From the NCBI GenBank assembly GCA_946122785.1, contig CAMGYJ010000003.1, forward strand, positions 30,211,811 to 30,275,810: DNA of 64,000 nucleotides. The letters are read 5' to 3'. Shown one piece after another: positions 23,591 through 35,430 of this stretch. Position 1 is the stretch's first letter; every line of letters starts with the position of its first letter. Below the pieces are notes generated by a model. It saw only the letters and a program-made list of their open reading frames with translations, was not told where the DNA came from and ran no database searches. The position numbers were made by a program, and so were the translations under genes. The stretch comes from Linum tenue (lineage: Eukaryota; Streptophyta; Magnoliopsida; Malpighiales; Linaceae).

Positions 23591-26500
23591 CTAAATTGGG
23601 GTCTTCAGCAAATCCACCTTCTTTAAGGTATAGCTACCAGAGGAGCAGGAAAAAGTACAAGAGTCTGAGAGTTGCTGCTGATTGAGCTGTTGTTGGTGGG
23701 ACCAATAGGCATGAGCAGTTAGGACCCTGTCCAGCAGTTCTTGGGGAACTGGCTCTCCCCTCCTTTGTTGTGGGGATATTCTTGCCGTGTGCACCAGTGT
23801 TTTCCACTTGTCCTGGTCATACAAGGAAAGAAAAATGAGCACCCAGATCAGCAAGCCAAACCAAACCCCACATTTTGTAGTAGCAGTAAATGATGGTACC
23901 AAACCAAGAGTGCACACAGATAGGTATTAGATCATACATGCAAAGAAGGTTACGAGACAGGGATACCCCCACGAGTATTCGAAAACCGCAAGATGAAGAT
24001 TAGTTTGCCAAACCCGCCTTACGGCTACACACACTCTGGTCAATACTCCTAAAATGGTTCAAAACATGCAAAGAAGGTTGCGAGACAGGGATATCCCATG
24101 AGTATTCGAAAACCGCAAGATGAAGATGGGTTTGCCAAACCTGCCCCACAGCTACACACACTCTGGTCAATACTCCTAAAATGGTTCAAAACATACAAGA
24201 CATCTCAACCTCATTTTCACCCTCTTCTTCTGGGTTTGCTTCTAATTCTGGTCAGATTCCAGATTTCCCATGTACGAACACACAAATGTGATGGGAAGAG
24301 AGATAACAGATGGATCTAAAACAAACCCCATGTGCCATCTAGATCAGGATAGCTAGTCGTTTGTCTGCAACATAAAAAGCCACACAAATATGGAACTACG
24401 CAGTATAGAAAAATGCCTCTAAATCATTTTCCATTTATACGAATATAAGGAATTAGAATTCTATAAATTTATTAACCTGGGTGGTCCACAAATCCACGTA
24501 ATTCTGACAACCTCAACCACTTATTCTGACAGGGTTCTTGTGGATTTTATAAGACTGAAGCTTTTATTACAACTGAAACCACGTTCATCCATCCAACATA
24601 AACCAATAGCCAACATATATTATTTTCATATAATAATAGGCCAACATATCGAAAGAAAAGAGATAAACATATACCAAATAGCATGACAAAACTTGCCTTC
24701 AAATCCACGTAAGTTCGGTGCTTTGCATGATCAAAAGCTCTCACTTTGACATCACGCCATCTGCAGAACATGAACACCAGAAAACTTATGAATCCATTTA
24801 CCGCCGACCCATGTTTTGCTCAACTCAAAGAGGGAATTCGCTGAACAGTTTCAATACCTCCCAGTTCCAATTTGTTCAACTGCTTGTACCAATGCTTCAA
24901 CTTCAGTTACAGAGAAAGGTCGACGAATTCGGCGCTGAGCCATCTCAGCTTGCTTGGATTTCCGGTTGGCTGAAATCACACTTAGTGCACCTGCTGTTCC
25001 ATTCAGAGCTGGTGCTGCCACCTGTGCTTTTGGGTCGTTAGTGCTTTGATCAATTAAGTGGTCTGTAGGGGAAGGAGCCGAGTCGTGGTCACTTTCAACC
25101 AAATTCCCCACATTGACCGTTTGCGGCTCAGGAGAAGCAGCACTAGTACCCTGATGCACTGCACTTGGAGTGTGCCAATACCTGGTATGAAAAGCATCAT
25201 AACAACAATGAGCTACTATGTTACTAAATTGGAAAACCCAGGGAGGGGGGAATAACATGAGCTAATTAGCAAGACGATCAACTTCAATCCTTCTACATTT
25301 CCTCAAATCTGAGAATTTAGCCGAACGTAAGTGATTGTGAATATAAGCAATACCCAAGGAAATAACAGTTCCTCGCCAGGTGTAGTTCCCATTACCTGCT
25401 AAGAGGGTGTGGTGTCTGGCGGGAAACCGTAGAAGTGAAATCTCCTGAGCACGCAGAACCATTGCTATGCAAGGGATTAGGCTCAAGACTAAAACCTAGA
25501 GCATCAGAGTGGTTACTGTTAGAGATTCCAGTCTGCAATAACGTCTTATGGTCATCCCTAAGCTTCCTTCCCTGAAGAAGAACACCAACGCGCACTCCGC
25601 CTCCAAGTATTGCTGTGAAAGCATCCACCACAGTCCTCTACAGAAAGTGCAACAGTTTATGAACAGGCGTGCGATCGATGCCGATGGTAACGTAAATGCA
25701 TAATGATAATAGGATTTCAAACATAATTTCCTCACACTCATGTTGAAAAGATAATTATCAGGTTGTCTTACGGCAAGTTCATGCAAATGTACCTTCAAGG
25801 AACCAATGGTAGCAGTCTCTGGGATCTCAATGAAAAGCTCAGGCACCCTGAATGACTTTATCCGAAGCTTAACTGAGCAAAGGGAAGGAAAACTTCATAT
25901 GAGCAATCTTTCGCGTAGCAGACACCAAACAAGTCAAAAAGAAATTAATTAAATATCTCCATCAAAGGTGTCCCATACCCCGAGAATCCCTAGGTTGGAA
26001 TGTAAACTGTTCCCCACCACTTGAGGATGACGCTATAGACCCATTGGCTGCATAGAAATAAAGTAAGATTTGCCAAGTGGATTATGACTGACATCAAGCG
26101 AGATATTCACTTCCATCATTTGACTCCTAGAATACTCAAAACATAAAAGTTTTAAGAAAATAAAAAAAAAATAAAAGAAACTCAACTGAGTATTTGAAGC
26201 ATACCAGAACCATCTCCATTGCAGCCCATCTGAGCTAAATCAGTATCAATCATCCCACAAGAACTCGACGGTGAGCTATAGCTGAAGCGTTTCCTCTTTT
26301 TGATAGGATACAGCCTTTCAGATCTGTCAAGTTTATAGTAGTTCTTCCCAGTATGATAAAAGGGCTTCAAATCCCCTTCTAGACACAGAAGATACCTATT
26401 CATCAGTATCACTAGCAACCTGCATGCGCTAACTTGAAACCAGAAAACATGAAAAAGAACTAGCGCTCTTACGTCTGTTCGAAAAGCTTGTATCTTTCAA

Positions 26501-27440
26501 TCTTGAGGCTACCTTCCAACATCTTGAAGCAAAGATTTTCTTGATTCTTCGGTCTCCAATGCGAGGAGTCCGTCTAAAAAACCTTTTCATGGTGCTAGGG
26601 TGAGTACACCCAGAAGAGTTTTCGTCATCATCTCTACTACTAACTATATTTACATTATCCCCATTTGCAGGACTAGAACAATGAGGAATATGGTGTGCAC
26701 ATAATGTATTGTCTGAGCTGAACATACCACCACACGTTCCATTTTCCAGCTTGTCAGACTTAAACAGCTCATCTTTTAGATTATCTTCAACTTTCCCATC
26801 TACTTTAGTTTCAATAGAATCATCAAAGTTCCCTGAGAAGCCTACTGCCATCTTGCGAGAAGAAAAAGTTCCCATGGCACTCTTATCTTCTCCATTCACT
26901 ACCTTATCCCCATCGAACTTTTCCTTGCCACCAGAGGTTGCTGTTCGAGAGGCTAAGCCTACATAATGATTATTGTCGTTGTACAATGGTTCTTTATGAC
27001 AATGATCTTCCTCAGGAATGTTATGGAGAATCCCAGATACAAAGACACTTCTGGCAGGACTTTCTTGATCTTGAACTTTTACTTCCGAAGTTTTTTCCTC
27101 AATTTCATGTACCTTGTTTACGGCAGATTCATCATTAGGCACTGCGTTACTGGATACGGGAGCAGTATCTTTCTCGAGCAACAAATTTCCCGCTATCACA
27201 GCCAACAAGTCAAACGCACACATCCGATTCTCTTGATACCGCTTCTTGAAGGGAACCCTCCTCTGAACAAGATAGATAGTATAATATCAGACAAGAGGGG
27301 GGAAACTGAAATAAAGTGAAGTATCAGTAGTAGCACAGGGTACCAACAAATAATATTACCCTTGCTGATCTGGCAGCTCTGGGTATAGGAGGAAACTCGT
27401 AGCCATTGAATCCATAGTCTAACCTCCTCTTCAACACCAT
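23591..27440 (-). CDS. Telomere-repeat binding protein (TRP/TBP1/TRFL type)
   Basis: These nuclear proteins bind double-stranded TTTAGGG repeats through a C-terminal Myb-extension domain. Nine exons join in frame to 692 residues: 27440-27360, 27262-26473, 26411-26205, 26047-25979, 25872-25793, 25637-25396, 25181-24858, 24760-24697 and 23812-23591. The N-terminus MVLKRRLDYGFNGYEFPPIP and the following RRVPFKKRYQENRMCAFDLL match the plant family. A central ubiquitin-like domain lies at about residues 383-460 (VPELFIEIPETATIGSLK, then RVGVLLQGRKLRDD). The Myb domain starts at RRPFSVTEVEALVQAVE (about 575), includes RWRDVKVRAF, and ends with the telobox VDLKDKWKTLVHT (about 616-628). The tail is Gln-rich. 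The intron inside the telobox uses a GC donor and carries a tandem duplication. Subfamily assignment (TRP1, TBP1 or TRFL) is not possible by eye. Acceptor choice for exon 3 was set by frame. Confidence 0.93.
23937..24192. repeat. Tandem duplication (2 x 128 bp) in a telomere-binding gene intron
   Basis: Two adjacent copies start with CATGCAAAGAAGGTT (23937 and 24065). They share ACGAGTATTCGAAAACCGCA-type and CACACACTCTGGTCAATACT stretches, with a handful of substitutions and a small indel. Both lie in intron 8 of the telomere-binding protein gene. Confidence 0.9.
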
Positions 27441-28960
27441 ATCTCAGTGAAAGCGCCAAGAAAGATGCATTTCAAGATCCAATTGTTATCAAACTTGTGC
27501 AGCAGAGCCACCAATCAAAAAGCTCACAGAAAGCCAACAACAAGAACCTGAAAAACAAACAAATATAGATCATCAAACGCTGATATAAGCCAATGTTCGT
27601 ACAGCTGCAGAAATGAATTTAGAAAGGTTCAGCAAAACAGAAACAGGGGGAACTTCTTCTCCATCAAACGGAGCCCAGAAAGACAGGACATTAAATCGCC
27701 CTAAGCGACATGATAACCACAAGACACTCAAACTACTCAGAAGAATCGAAAATAACCTTCTGGGCAGTACTAGAAAACCATAATATTCCATAAATTCATT
27801 ATTCTCACGTCCTTTCAGGGTGAAAATGAGCAAAGCTTCAGGTAGTTATTTGACACCATTGACTAGACATTTGCAGCACTTCCATCAGAATCACGGCCTC
27901 AGATCACAAATGTATCGGCCACATTCTGTGTCATACGCAGAATCCCCACTTAACAAAATCATCCGCACATGTAAACCACAACATACCCGAACCAGAATTC
28001 AGGAGGGCTTATGGATTCCAAGTCTCTAGTGTCGATAGATCACTAGATTCGACGAAATCCTACATGACTTTCATGCAGAAAAGTTACAACTGGTACTTTA
28101 ATGTCAGAAAGTTTGAGAAATCCGACAAAACAGAAGAATAAGGAGATCGACAAAAAGGAACCCAAAAAATAAAACTACAACCAGAGTAAAACCCTGAAGC
28201 AAAGATCGACGTAGGAAGTTTTGATTTCTGAATAAATCTGCAAAATTTAGATGAAGGATCTGAAAACATCTCACTAAGGATAAACCTTAGGGACCCAGAT
28301 ATATAAAATGGAAGGGTTTTGGAGCAGAAGATAGAAACCTTGGTAGAAACTTGGCAAGTGAACTGAAAAACAAAAGTAGGATTCCCCGTAAGATTATCAC
28401 TGAAAACGAGCTAACACCACCGAAAACGTCATCCCGCCCACAAAAATGAAGGGGGAAGAAAACAAAAAACCCAGACCAAACACAAAAACCAGAGAGACAA
28501 AGAAACAAAGATACCGACGAGCATCACAAATCTTACCTGCTAGCTAGCAACCCAGAGAGAATTCTTCACCGTAATGCAAGCCCAGATCGAAATTCAGAAG
28601 CTTTTGTTTGCGTGATACAGTTATACAAAGAAAGAAAAAATAAAGAAAAAGAAAACAGAAGAATTCCCCTTATTTCTGCAACACACACAAGCGCACCTCA
28701 CGACACACTTCCTCTATCTCTAATCTTTATCCCCCTCGCAACAGTGAACCTCTATCATTTTCTAACCCATAATTCTCTCTCTCTCTCCTCACTGCGGAAT
28801 CGTTGTTTGAAACGCTACCTATATCTCCAACATTTTCTGCTCTCTCTCCAGGAAAACAAGGGCAGGAAAACAATTTAAAAAGAACACAACACGCCTCTCG
28901 CTCTCCCGTCCAGTCTCTCTCGGATTGCAAGCCAAAACCCTCCAAAAACCCAACCACCCA
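27441..28960 (-). promoter_or_regulatory. 5' UTR with a leader intron, and promoter, of the telomere-binding gene
   Basis: On the minus strand a donor CAG|GTAAGA ends a leader exon at 28537, and an acceptor TTTTTCAG|GTTCTTG starts the next leader exon at 27548. This implies a 988-bp 5' UTR intron (28536-27549). Upstream is a pyrimidine-rich tract, including a (CT)n run at 28773-28787, in a likely promoter/leader. No transposon end is seen until 29144. Confidence 0.55.
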
Positions 28961-29412
28961 AACCCGTTTTTGCTTAAACCTTTTTGGCTCTTATTCTTAT
29001 ACCATTGACCCTCCGATACCGAACCTATCGGTAAGTGCCGGAGAAGGCACCGGGCATAGGCGGTCACACATAAAGTGAGTTGATCCTGTGGCTGTGTCGA
29101 ATGATGGGTCGAGAAAAACGTTGGGTCAAAGGACTGGATAGACGTCAGTAACGGATTAATTACATTGTTGGTCACTAAGATTACAAAAAACGTTCATGTT
29201 TGGTCACTCAAAATATTTAAATCCATTCGTTGTCACTACATTTAGTAAAATAATCCAAATTTGGTCACTCTCCGTCCAACTCCGTTAACTTTGTCTGATG
29301 TGGCAGTCAACTCTCATAGTTGACTGTTAAATGTATGACGTGACAATTAAAAAAATAAAAATAATTAAATTTGAAATTTCCACATCATTATCATTACCAC
29401 TAAAATAAAAAA

Positions 29413-30190
29413 GGGTTAATACCTTATTTTGGCCCGAACTATGACCATATAATTAACTTTGGCCCGTGGTTTCAGAAATTAACATCCTAGCCTCAACTAT
29501 GCAGCATATAGACTCAACTGGCCCGACACATAGTTTGACCGTCAATTTGGACGGTCAACTCCGTTGACCGTTAGTCAACATGCCATGTCATTGCCTAGTC
29601 AGCCTAAAAATCATTAAAAAATGCAAATTTCAAATTATTTTTCTAATTTTTCTTATTTATTATCAAATTAACCAAAATAAATTATAAAAAACATAAAAAA
29701 ATTTGATTTTTTATTTTTTGGATAATTTAAAAAATGATAAATTTCATAAATTAACCAAAAATTATCAAATTATTTTATATTTTTAAAACTTCCCACAAAA
29801 ATATAATTTATATCATAATTTTTAAGTTTATAAAATTTAATTTGATAATTTTTGGTTAATTTATAAAATTTATCATTTTCAAATATCACAAAAAAATTAT
29901 TTTATATTTTTAGAATTTTATTTTTTGGTTAATTGGAAAATGATAAATAATAGAAATTAGGAAAATAATTTGAATTTAAATTTTTTTAATGATTTTTAGG
30001 CTGACTAGGCAATGACATGGCATGTTGACTAACGGTCAACGGAGTTGACCGTCCAAATTGACGGTCAAACTATATGTCGGGCCAATTGAGTCTATATGCT
30101 GCATAGTTGAGGTCATGATGTTAATTTTTGAAACCACGGGCCAAAATTGATTATATGGTCATAGTTCGGGGCAAAATAAGGTATTAACCC
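29413..30190. mobile_element. Mutator-type MITE nested in the Pack-MULE
   Basis: The 778-bp element has TIRs of about 190 bp starting GGGTTAATACCTTATTTTG at both ends. They contain, inverted, GGTCAACTCCGTTGACCG and TGCCTAGTCAGCCTAAAAATC. A perfect 9-bp TSD AATAAAAAA lies at 29404-29412 and 30191-30199. The centre is almost pure A/T and non-coding. Together with the TIRs it could fold into a long hairpin. Confidence 0.92.
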
Positions 30191-30199
30191 AATAAAAAA

Positions 30200-30365
30200 A
30201 CCTTAAACCTCACTAATTATCAATTGCACCTCACTCCCACCTCCGCCGCCTCCATCGCTCCTTCTCCGCCGCAAGGACCCACAACCCCCAGTCTCCTCGT
30301 CGAAACCTTGTCGGCGATCTTCGTTGTCCTCCTCGCCGCGCGAGCCCCCAGTTTCCCCTATCCCG
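30200..30365 (+). other. Second GC-rich segment inside the Pack-MULE
   Basis: This short GC-rich stretch between the nested MITE and the FMO fragment has an open plus-strand frame rich in Pro/Ala/Ser/Thr (30224-30442). It may be the other part of the captured DNA or a second capture. I cannot identify a source gene. Confidence 0.35.
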
Positions 30366-30880
30366 AATTAAGAGCATTCCATGGCGATGTCAAGAGCTGT
30401 TTTCCGGAATCCAAAAACAGTATCCCTCTTCTCTTTGACTAAATCCCGAGCCTCCTCTGCTTCCAAATCGGAATACCCAATGAAATGAATCACTTCAGGT
30501 CCCTGTCCACGAGCAAACTCAGGAACATTCGGCACGTCGCTGAACTTCCCCAAGCAGAGCACCACAAAATTGTCTTCATAAACTTCACTCTCCGGCGAAC
30601 ACCCGCCGACGCCCTTCACTTCAACTTCCCATCTCCCTCCCCTGTATCCGAAACCCTCGTTGTTTCCTCCCTAGAGGTGCCGGCCTTCAGCACCTCCTCT
30701 GCCATTCTCCTGTAGTTGATGCCAACGACTTTGGCGTTGAATCTGATGTGCTGGGCGAGTTGGAACCGGTCGGCGTAGGCCTGGAGGTAGTCGACACTTG
30801 GCGGTGGGTTGGGAACTCGACGATGATGGAGTTCGGCCACCGTTTCCGTGGGCTTTCCCCCCAAATTTTCACGAATGCTA
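30366..30880 (-). pseudogene. Captured flavin-containing monooxygenase fragment
   Basis: Minus-strand frames encode the FMO stretch between the FAD-binding and NADP-binding motifs. YLQAYADRFQLAQHIRFNAK and VVGINYR (about 30790-30715) are followed, in a shifted frame, by WEVEVKGVGG, then YEDNFVVLCLGKFSDVPNVP, GPEVIHFIGYSDLEAEEA and a degenerate KRDTVFGFRKTALDIAMECS. The order and spacing match plant FMOs. A one-base frameshift near 30620-30630 and lack of both gene ends show that it is a fragment. The expected NADP-site GxGxS/A motif is degraded to VFGFRKTA. It cannot encode an enzyme. It sits inside Mutator TIRs, so capture by the element is the simplest explanation. Confidence 0.82.
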
Positions 30881-31329
30881 GCTAGTATTGGGTTGGTTTT
30901 TTCTTGAGTGTTACAAACCCACTTATCGCTCTCTGCTTTAGCTTTACAAACCCACTTGAATTAGAAAATTAATATAAATAATGTATTTTTATTTTATTTT
31001 AGTGGTAGTGATAATGAGGTGGAAATTTCAAAAAATAAAGTTATTTTTTTAATTGCCATTTCATACATTTAACGGTCAACTATGAGAGTTCACTGCCACA
31101 TCAGACAAAGTTAACGGAGTTGGACGGAGAGTGACCAAATTTGGATTGTTTTACTAAATGTAATGACCATGAATGGATTTAAATATTTCGAGCGACCAAA
31201 AATGAACGTGTTTTGTAATCTTAGTGACCAACAATGGAATTAACCCCGTTAGTAACCTATAACAATTTACCTTTACCTCGGTTTGGGATTTTCCCCCTGC
31301 TTTTTATAAATATTCTTAATCTACACATG

Positions 31330-31790
31330 TTTTCACCGTATCGTTAATAACAAAAGCGATGTACATGTTGATCGCTTGAGAGGACGGCGATTTAAGGCTA
31401 ATCGCTTTATAGAAAAGCAATGAACCATTAATCGCTTCACCAAGAAGCAATCATGGTATTAATCGCGCTATATAATCGTTGTCGTCAAAAGTGACCAATG
31501 AAATCGCTTTTAAGTAAATCGATCAATAATAAATCGTTGTTCTCAATCGCGATTTCATTTGAACACGAGATTAGGGTTGGTGCATGTTTTTTTTCCACGA
31601 GGTTAGGGTTGGTGCAACGATTTTCGATTGATCGCTTTTGTCACAAGCGACCATACTAAATCGTTTTTGTCTAAATCGATCAATATTTGGCACGAGTTTA
31701 GGGTTTGATGCAGACTTGATAGCCTACGTCGGAAGCGATCTTGCATTGATCGCTTGAGTCTAAGGCGATATTGTCTTCATCTAAATTCAA
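31330..31790. repeat. Cluster of dispersed ATCGCTT/AAGCGAT motifs
   Basis: In about 450 bp the word ATCGCTT or its complement AAGCGAT occurs about ten times, with near variants (AAGCAAT, ATCGTT, AATCGATCAAT) about as often again. Both orientations are mixed at 15-40 bp spacing. There is no fixed period, so it is not a simple tandem repeat. It lies directly after the Pack-MULE and upstream of a MuDR coding relic, and could be the subterminal region of that transposon. Confidence 0.6.
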
Positions 31791-32162
31791 TATAAAAATA
31801 CTACCCTATCATCCTAACTCACTCTCATTTCCCCCCACTCCCACCCCCTCTTCTCTACCTTCGTAGCAGAAACTCTCTTCTTCTCCACCGCACTTGCAGA
31901 AAATTTCACGACCACACCAGAAATCCATTCCCTTATCTTGACTACAAGTTATGTATGAATTTGTTTAGTATGGTAATATTTAATTAGTTGTGTGTTTTTG
32001 CTTCACTAATGACGCATCGTGTTAATCATGCTAAATATCCAGAGTAAAGTTGAATGTATATGGCTTATGGTTTTGCATGTTGTATGTGGTCATTATTTAT
32101 TTTAAATTGCAGACATCAGTAGATTTCGAAAGTTCTAGTTTCTTATTTGGTGGAATGGTTGG

Positions 32163-33480
32163 GTGACAAACTCTCAAAATGGAATCGTTTATGAAGATGA
32201 GGAATCCAATAAGTTGAAGATTGAGACCAGATTCACATGGCAAGAACTATATGACATTGTGCAAACAGGGTTTGTATTGTGGGGAAGACAAGAGTTTGTA
32301 AAATTACTTAACGATATCCAAACACCAGTGGAGGCGGTGTCACGTAAGAAGGAGTTGTTATATCCGACGATGATGGGGTTAACATGATGGTGGACTTCCT
32401 AGCTGAAAACACGATCGGGTTTGCATAGGTGTATGTTGAGACCGAGGATGTCGGTCATGGTGGAGCCATTTACGAATATGACGGTGGTGAATCATCTTAT
32501 CGTCCTCGTTATTACGGTGAGATTTTCCCCCACAAATGCACTAGTTTATAATAAAAAATCTAAAATACAATAGTTTTTATAAAATTCCTAAAAGTACATA
32601 TTTTGCATGAGGGCACGAATGGGATGGTTATTCAAGCAACTATGAAGGAGGTAGTTATGCAGGCGGCGATGTGGGAGGTGTACCATGGGGCAATGCTGCT
32701 CCACATCGTGTTAATTCTATTGAGCCCGCCACATTTGTTGAGTCAGATGGCGTTCACTGGCCGACTTGGAGTCAAGAATGGTCTAACATTGAAAATACCA
32801 TTCCGGCATCTAGGTGATATGCACAAAGTCGAGATGATGATGTTGGCGGTGATGGTCGCGAGCATCCCACTGACGAGATGTCGAGTTATCCTTTCAAAAG
32901 CGAAGAGGATAGTGAAGAAGATTTGGGATATGTGAGTGAGGAAGAGGATACATACAATGGGGTTGGGGTTTGGGACATGGGTGACATGTATGGCATGACA
33001 AGGAAATCAAGTACAAGAAGGCATGTCAAGGAAATCAAAAGGACAGGGTGACATGTATATTGATTGGGACGACTCATACGCTCTCCTTTCCTAGATTTAT
33101 GGTTGCGATGGAGGAGTCTAACGAGGACCAAGTTCGGGTCCAAAATGAGTCGATGCTTCATTGATATTATGATCATTCAGGCCATGCATTGATGGGTTTG
33201 ATTTCTTCCTTCCAGTGATCTAAGTATATGGCACCTTCCTTTCTGGAAAGTACAAGGGTAGCCTTCTTATTACCACTAGTGTTGATGGGAATATGAAGAT
33301 TTTTTCACTGGCATTTGCTCTATTCGAGGGGGGGGGGGGGATAGTTTAAGTTGGGCTTAATTTTTCGAAGAGAAACATGACTACTTCACATAGCGAAAGG
33401 GCATCACGATCATTTCCGACTAGCACGTCGAGATTAGACATGTCGTGTATGGCTTTCCCGATGAATGGGGGGTGGACATG
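32163..33480 (+). pseudogene. MuDR-type (Mutator) transposase relic
   Basis: The 5' part (32163-33000, frames broken) gives acidic and Gly/Tyr-rich segments such as YEDEESNKLKIETRFTWQEL and EEDSEEDLGYVSEEED, typical of the variable N-terminus of MuDR transposases. From about 33178 the conserved core appears: PCIDGFDFFLPVI, a stop, then YGTFLSGKYKGSLLITTSVD and GNMKIFSLAFALFE, followed by degraded FFEEKHDY and ITIISD words. These match the first catalytic-Asp region of plant MULE transposases. A G13-14 run at about 33329 and several stops show the gene is dead. The N-terminal part has a second copy at about 60440-60890. Confidence 0.78.
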
Positions 33481-33599
33481 ACATTGGTTCATTCACCAAT
33501 TTCTAGCCAATTATCAACACAAATATGGCAGGAAGAACGTCAAGAATCACAGCGGAACACAAATGCAATAAAAATATTTGCAAGGTCGAAGGTAAAAAT
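33481..33599. other. Short linker between the MuDR relic and the PMD relic
   Basis: Nothing recognisable. It may be the tail of the MuDR relic. Confidence 0.4.
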
Positions 33600-33920
33600 A
33601 CTTATTTAGCAGTGGTTCGTTGGGCGCCAAATTATATGTTGGGTAACACGGTGCGAACATAAAAAATGCTCCCATGCCCATAGTTAGAGGTTGAACATAG
33701 CACCAGCGGCTTCCTTTGTACCCAGCCTTGAGCATCCACATAGCTCTCAATACAAAATAGCCAAAACAGTTGATCCCCAACTCTTTGCACTGATCGCATC
33801 CCAATCACCGATGAGCAATGCGAGCCACATGTCATTTATCCACCTATTCGCCTTGTTTAAAAACAATAGTACTCCACCCACCAAGGCAATGAGATAAACA
33901 CGGGCATACTGATTCGGGTC
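33600..33920 (-). pseudogene. Plant mobile domain (PMD, MAIN/MAIL1-like) relic, central part
   Basis: The minus strand reads DPNQYARVYLIALVGGVLLF, then ALLIGDWDAISAKSWGSTVL, ELCGCSRLGTKEAAGAMF and LWAWEHF. These words are characteristic of the plant mobile domain shared by MAIN/MAIL1 proteins and transposon-borne relatives. Internal stops are present. A diverged copy of the same segment lies at 36200-36478. The N-terminal part of the domain appears to continue at 35430-35850, beyond an inserted LTR-like block. Confidence 0.75.
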
Positions 33921-35430
33921 TAATTACATATGTTTTCACCTCATGTTCTTGTGGTGTTTGAGGCATTTACATCACTTGATATTCGATTTTACGCTAGGTT
34001 GTGCATGTTTCTATCATGTTTTAGGTTCTAGCAGGTGATATTAGCCTTCGGAGCGAAAGGTGAACGAAAGAGGGCGAAAGAGGATCGAAATGAGCAAAAA
34101 GGGGAAGATCACGGTTCAAGCAACATTATCACGGTCAGTCGACTGTGAAGATGGAGACTAGACCGTGATGTTCGAGGAAACCAGAAGAGTTTTTATGCCT
34201 CATGGGACTTAACGATATCTGGGTCACCAGACCGTGATAATCCAGCCAAGACCGTGCAGACCTTAAATAAAACAGTGCACTTTTGCCCAAGATCACGGTT
34301 TGAGCTTAAAAATTACAACTTTGATATTCGACCATGGTGAGCACTCAACCTGGGTATAAAAGGAGGATGGAGCTGAAACTTGAAGAAGGGAGCCTAGGGA
34401 GAGATTGTCTTCTTATTCTTCTTCTTCTTCTTCAGATTTTAGAGAGAGAAAGTGACGAACCAAGAGAGAGGAAGAGATATAGGGTTTGCTCCAAGCTTGA
34501 AGATTGGAGATTTTCATCTTCCAAGGGTGATTTCTACAACAAGGAAGTCATACACCACACCATGGTTCTTCCTCTTCTCTTTGTTGTAATCCCTAGTTTA
34601 GCTATGGAGTAGTACTATTTTTAACTTGGGTATTGTAAACCCTAGCTTTAGATATGTGATAGATTGTATGGATTGAATGTTATGCGTGTGGGTTTGTGTT
34701 TAATGCAATGTTTGAGGTATTTTCAGAATTCTTGAGTTGTGTTCTTCATTTCTCATTATATTCCAAATTGACCTACGTGGAGAGAAACACCCTAGTTTGT
34801 TAGAGGCTTTGAGAAGCTGGATTTCTTGGCCAATTGAGCCACCCACCTAGGGAAATTTAGGGCAAACCTCAAGTTTTGATTTAACACTTTGATTTGGTTG
34901 TTATTTTGCCGTCCACATTAAGTTTCGAGGGAGAAGCCTTAGCAACCCATGGTTGAGCGGCCAAGAGAGCTAGTTCGCTAGCTTCATTCATTGTTCCTTG
35001 TCCTATCACCCAAGAGAGTGAAGTTTCTTCACTATTTGCACCCTCCTTACGGTGTATGCACACATTCTTACACATTTGCATTCTATTCGGTCGAACTTGA
35101 TATATAGAGAGGGAGAGCAATACGCGGGTGAATCTTTCTCATATAGATTCTAAAATCATTTACCTTCTTGCTTGTTTTATATTGTAGTCCATAGTTTTCA
35201 TTAAAAATTAATTGCTAGATAACGTTTTAAAAGGTTGAAGTAAGAGTACATGGACCGGCCCGGGTTGACATTTTAAAACGCTTTCCCTATTCTGCACCCT
35301 ACTAGAGTTTATACTTGGGCTCTAGTAGAGATTTTATTGTGGTAGTTGGAGTGAGTCATATACCGCTACACTTGATCTTATGTGGTGAATGCATCCAACT
35401 CAACCTCCCCCGTTATCGGATCAACGATTC
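33921..35430 (+). mobile_element. LTR-retrotransposon-like insertion (possible solo LTR) inside the PMD relic
   Basis: About 1.5 kb separate two pieces of one PMD frame, so this block is probably an insertion. It has LTR-like architecture: a TATA box TATAAAAGG (34355-34363), a CTT-rich leader (34402-34440), and later a GGACCGGCCCGGGTTGACAT...AGAGTTTATACTTGGGCTC stretch of a type common near Ty3 LTR ends. I could not fix either border or find a TSD. It holds no retroelement ORF. Confidence 0.45.

Larger units (their letters stand above)
29153..31247. mobile_element. Pack-MULE: Mutator-type element with long TIRs carrying a gene fragment
   Basis: The element is 2095 bp. Its TIRs exceed 200 bp (about 29153-29400 and 31005-31247). 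They share, inverted, TTGTTGGTCACTAAGATTAC, AAATTTGGTCACTCTCCGTC and CTCCGTTAACTTTGTCTGATG. It is flanked by the 9-bp repeats GTCAGTAAC (29144-29152) and GTTAGTAAC (31248-31256), one mismatch, which is the Mutator TSD size. The interior holds no transposase. Instead it carries a fragment of a flavin-dependent monooxygenase gene on the minus strand (about 30880-30366) and a whole second Mutator MITE (29413-30190). That makes it a non-autonomous Pack-MULE with a nested insertion. Confidence 0.9.
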
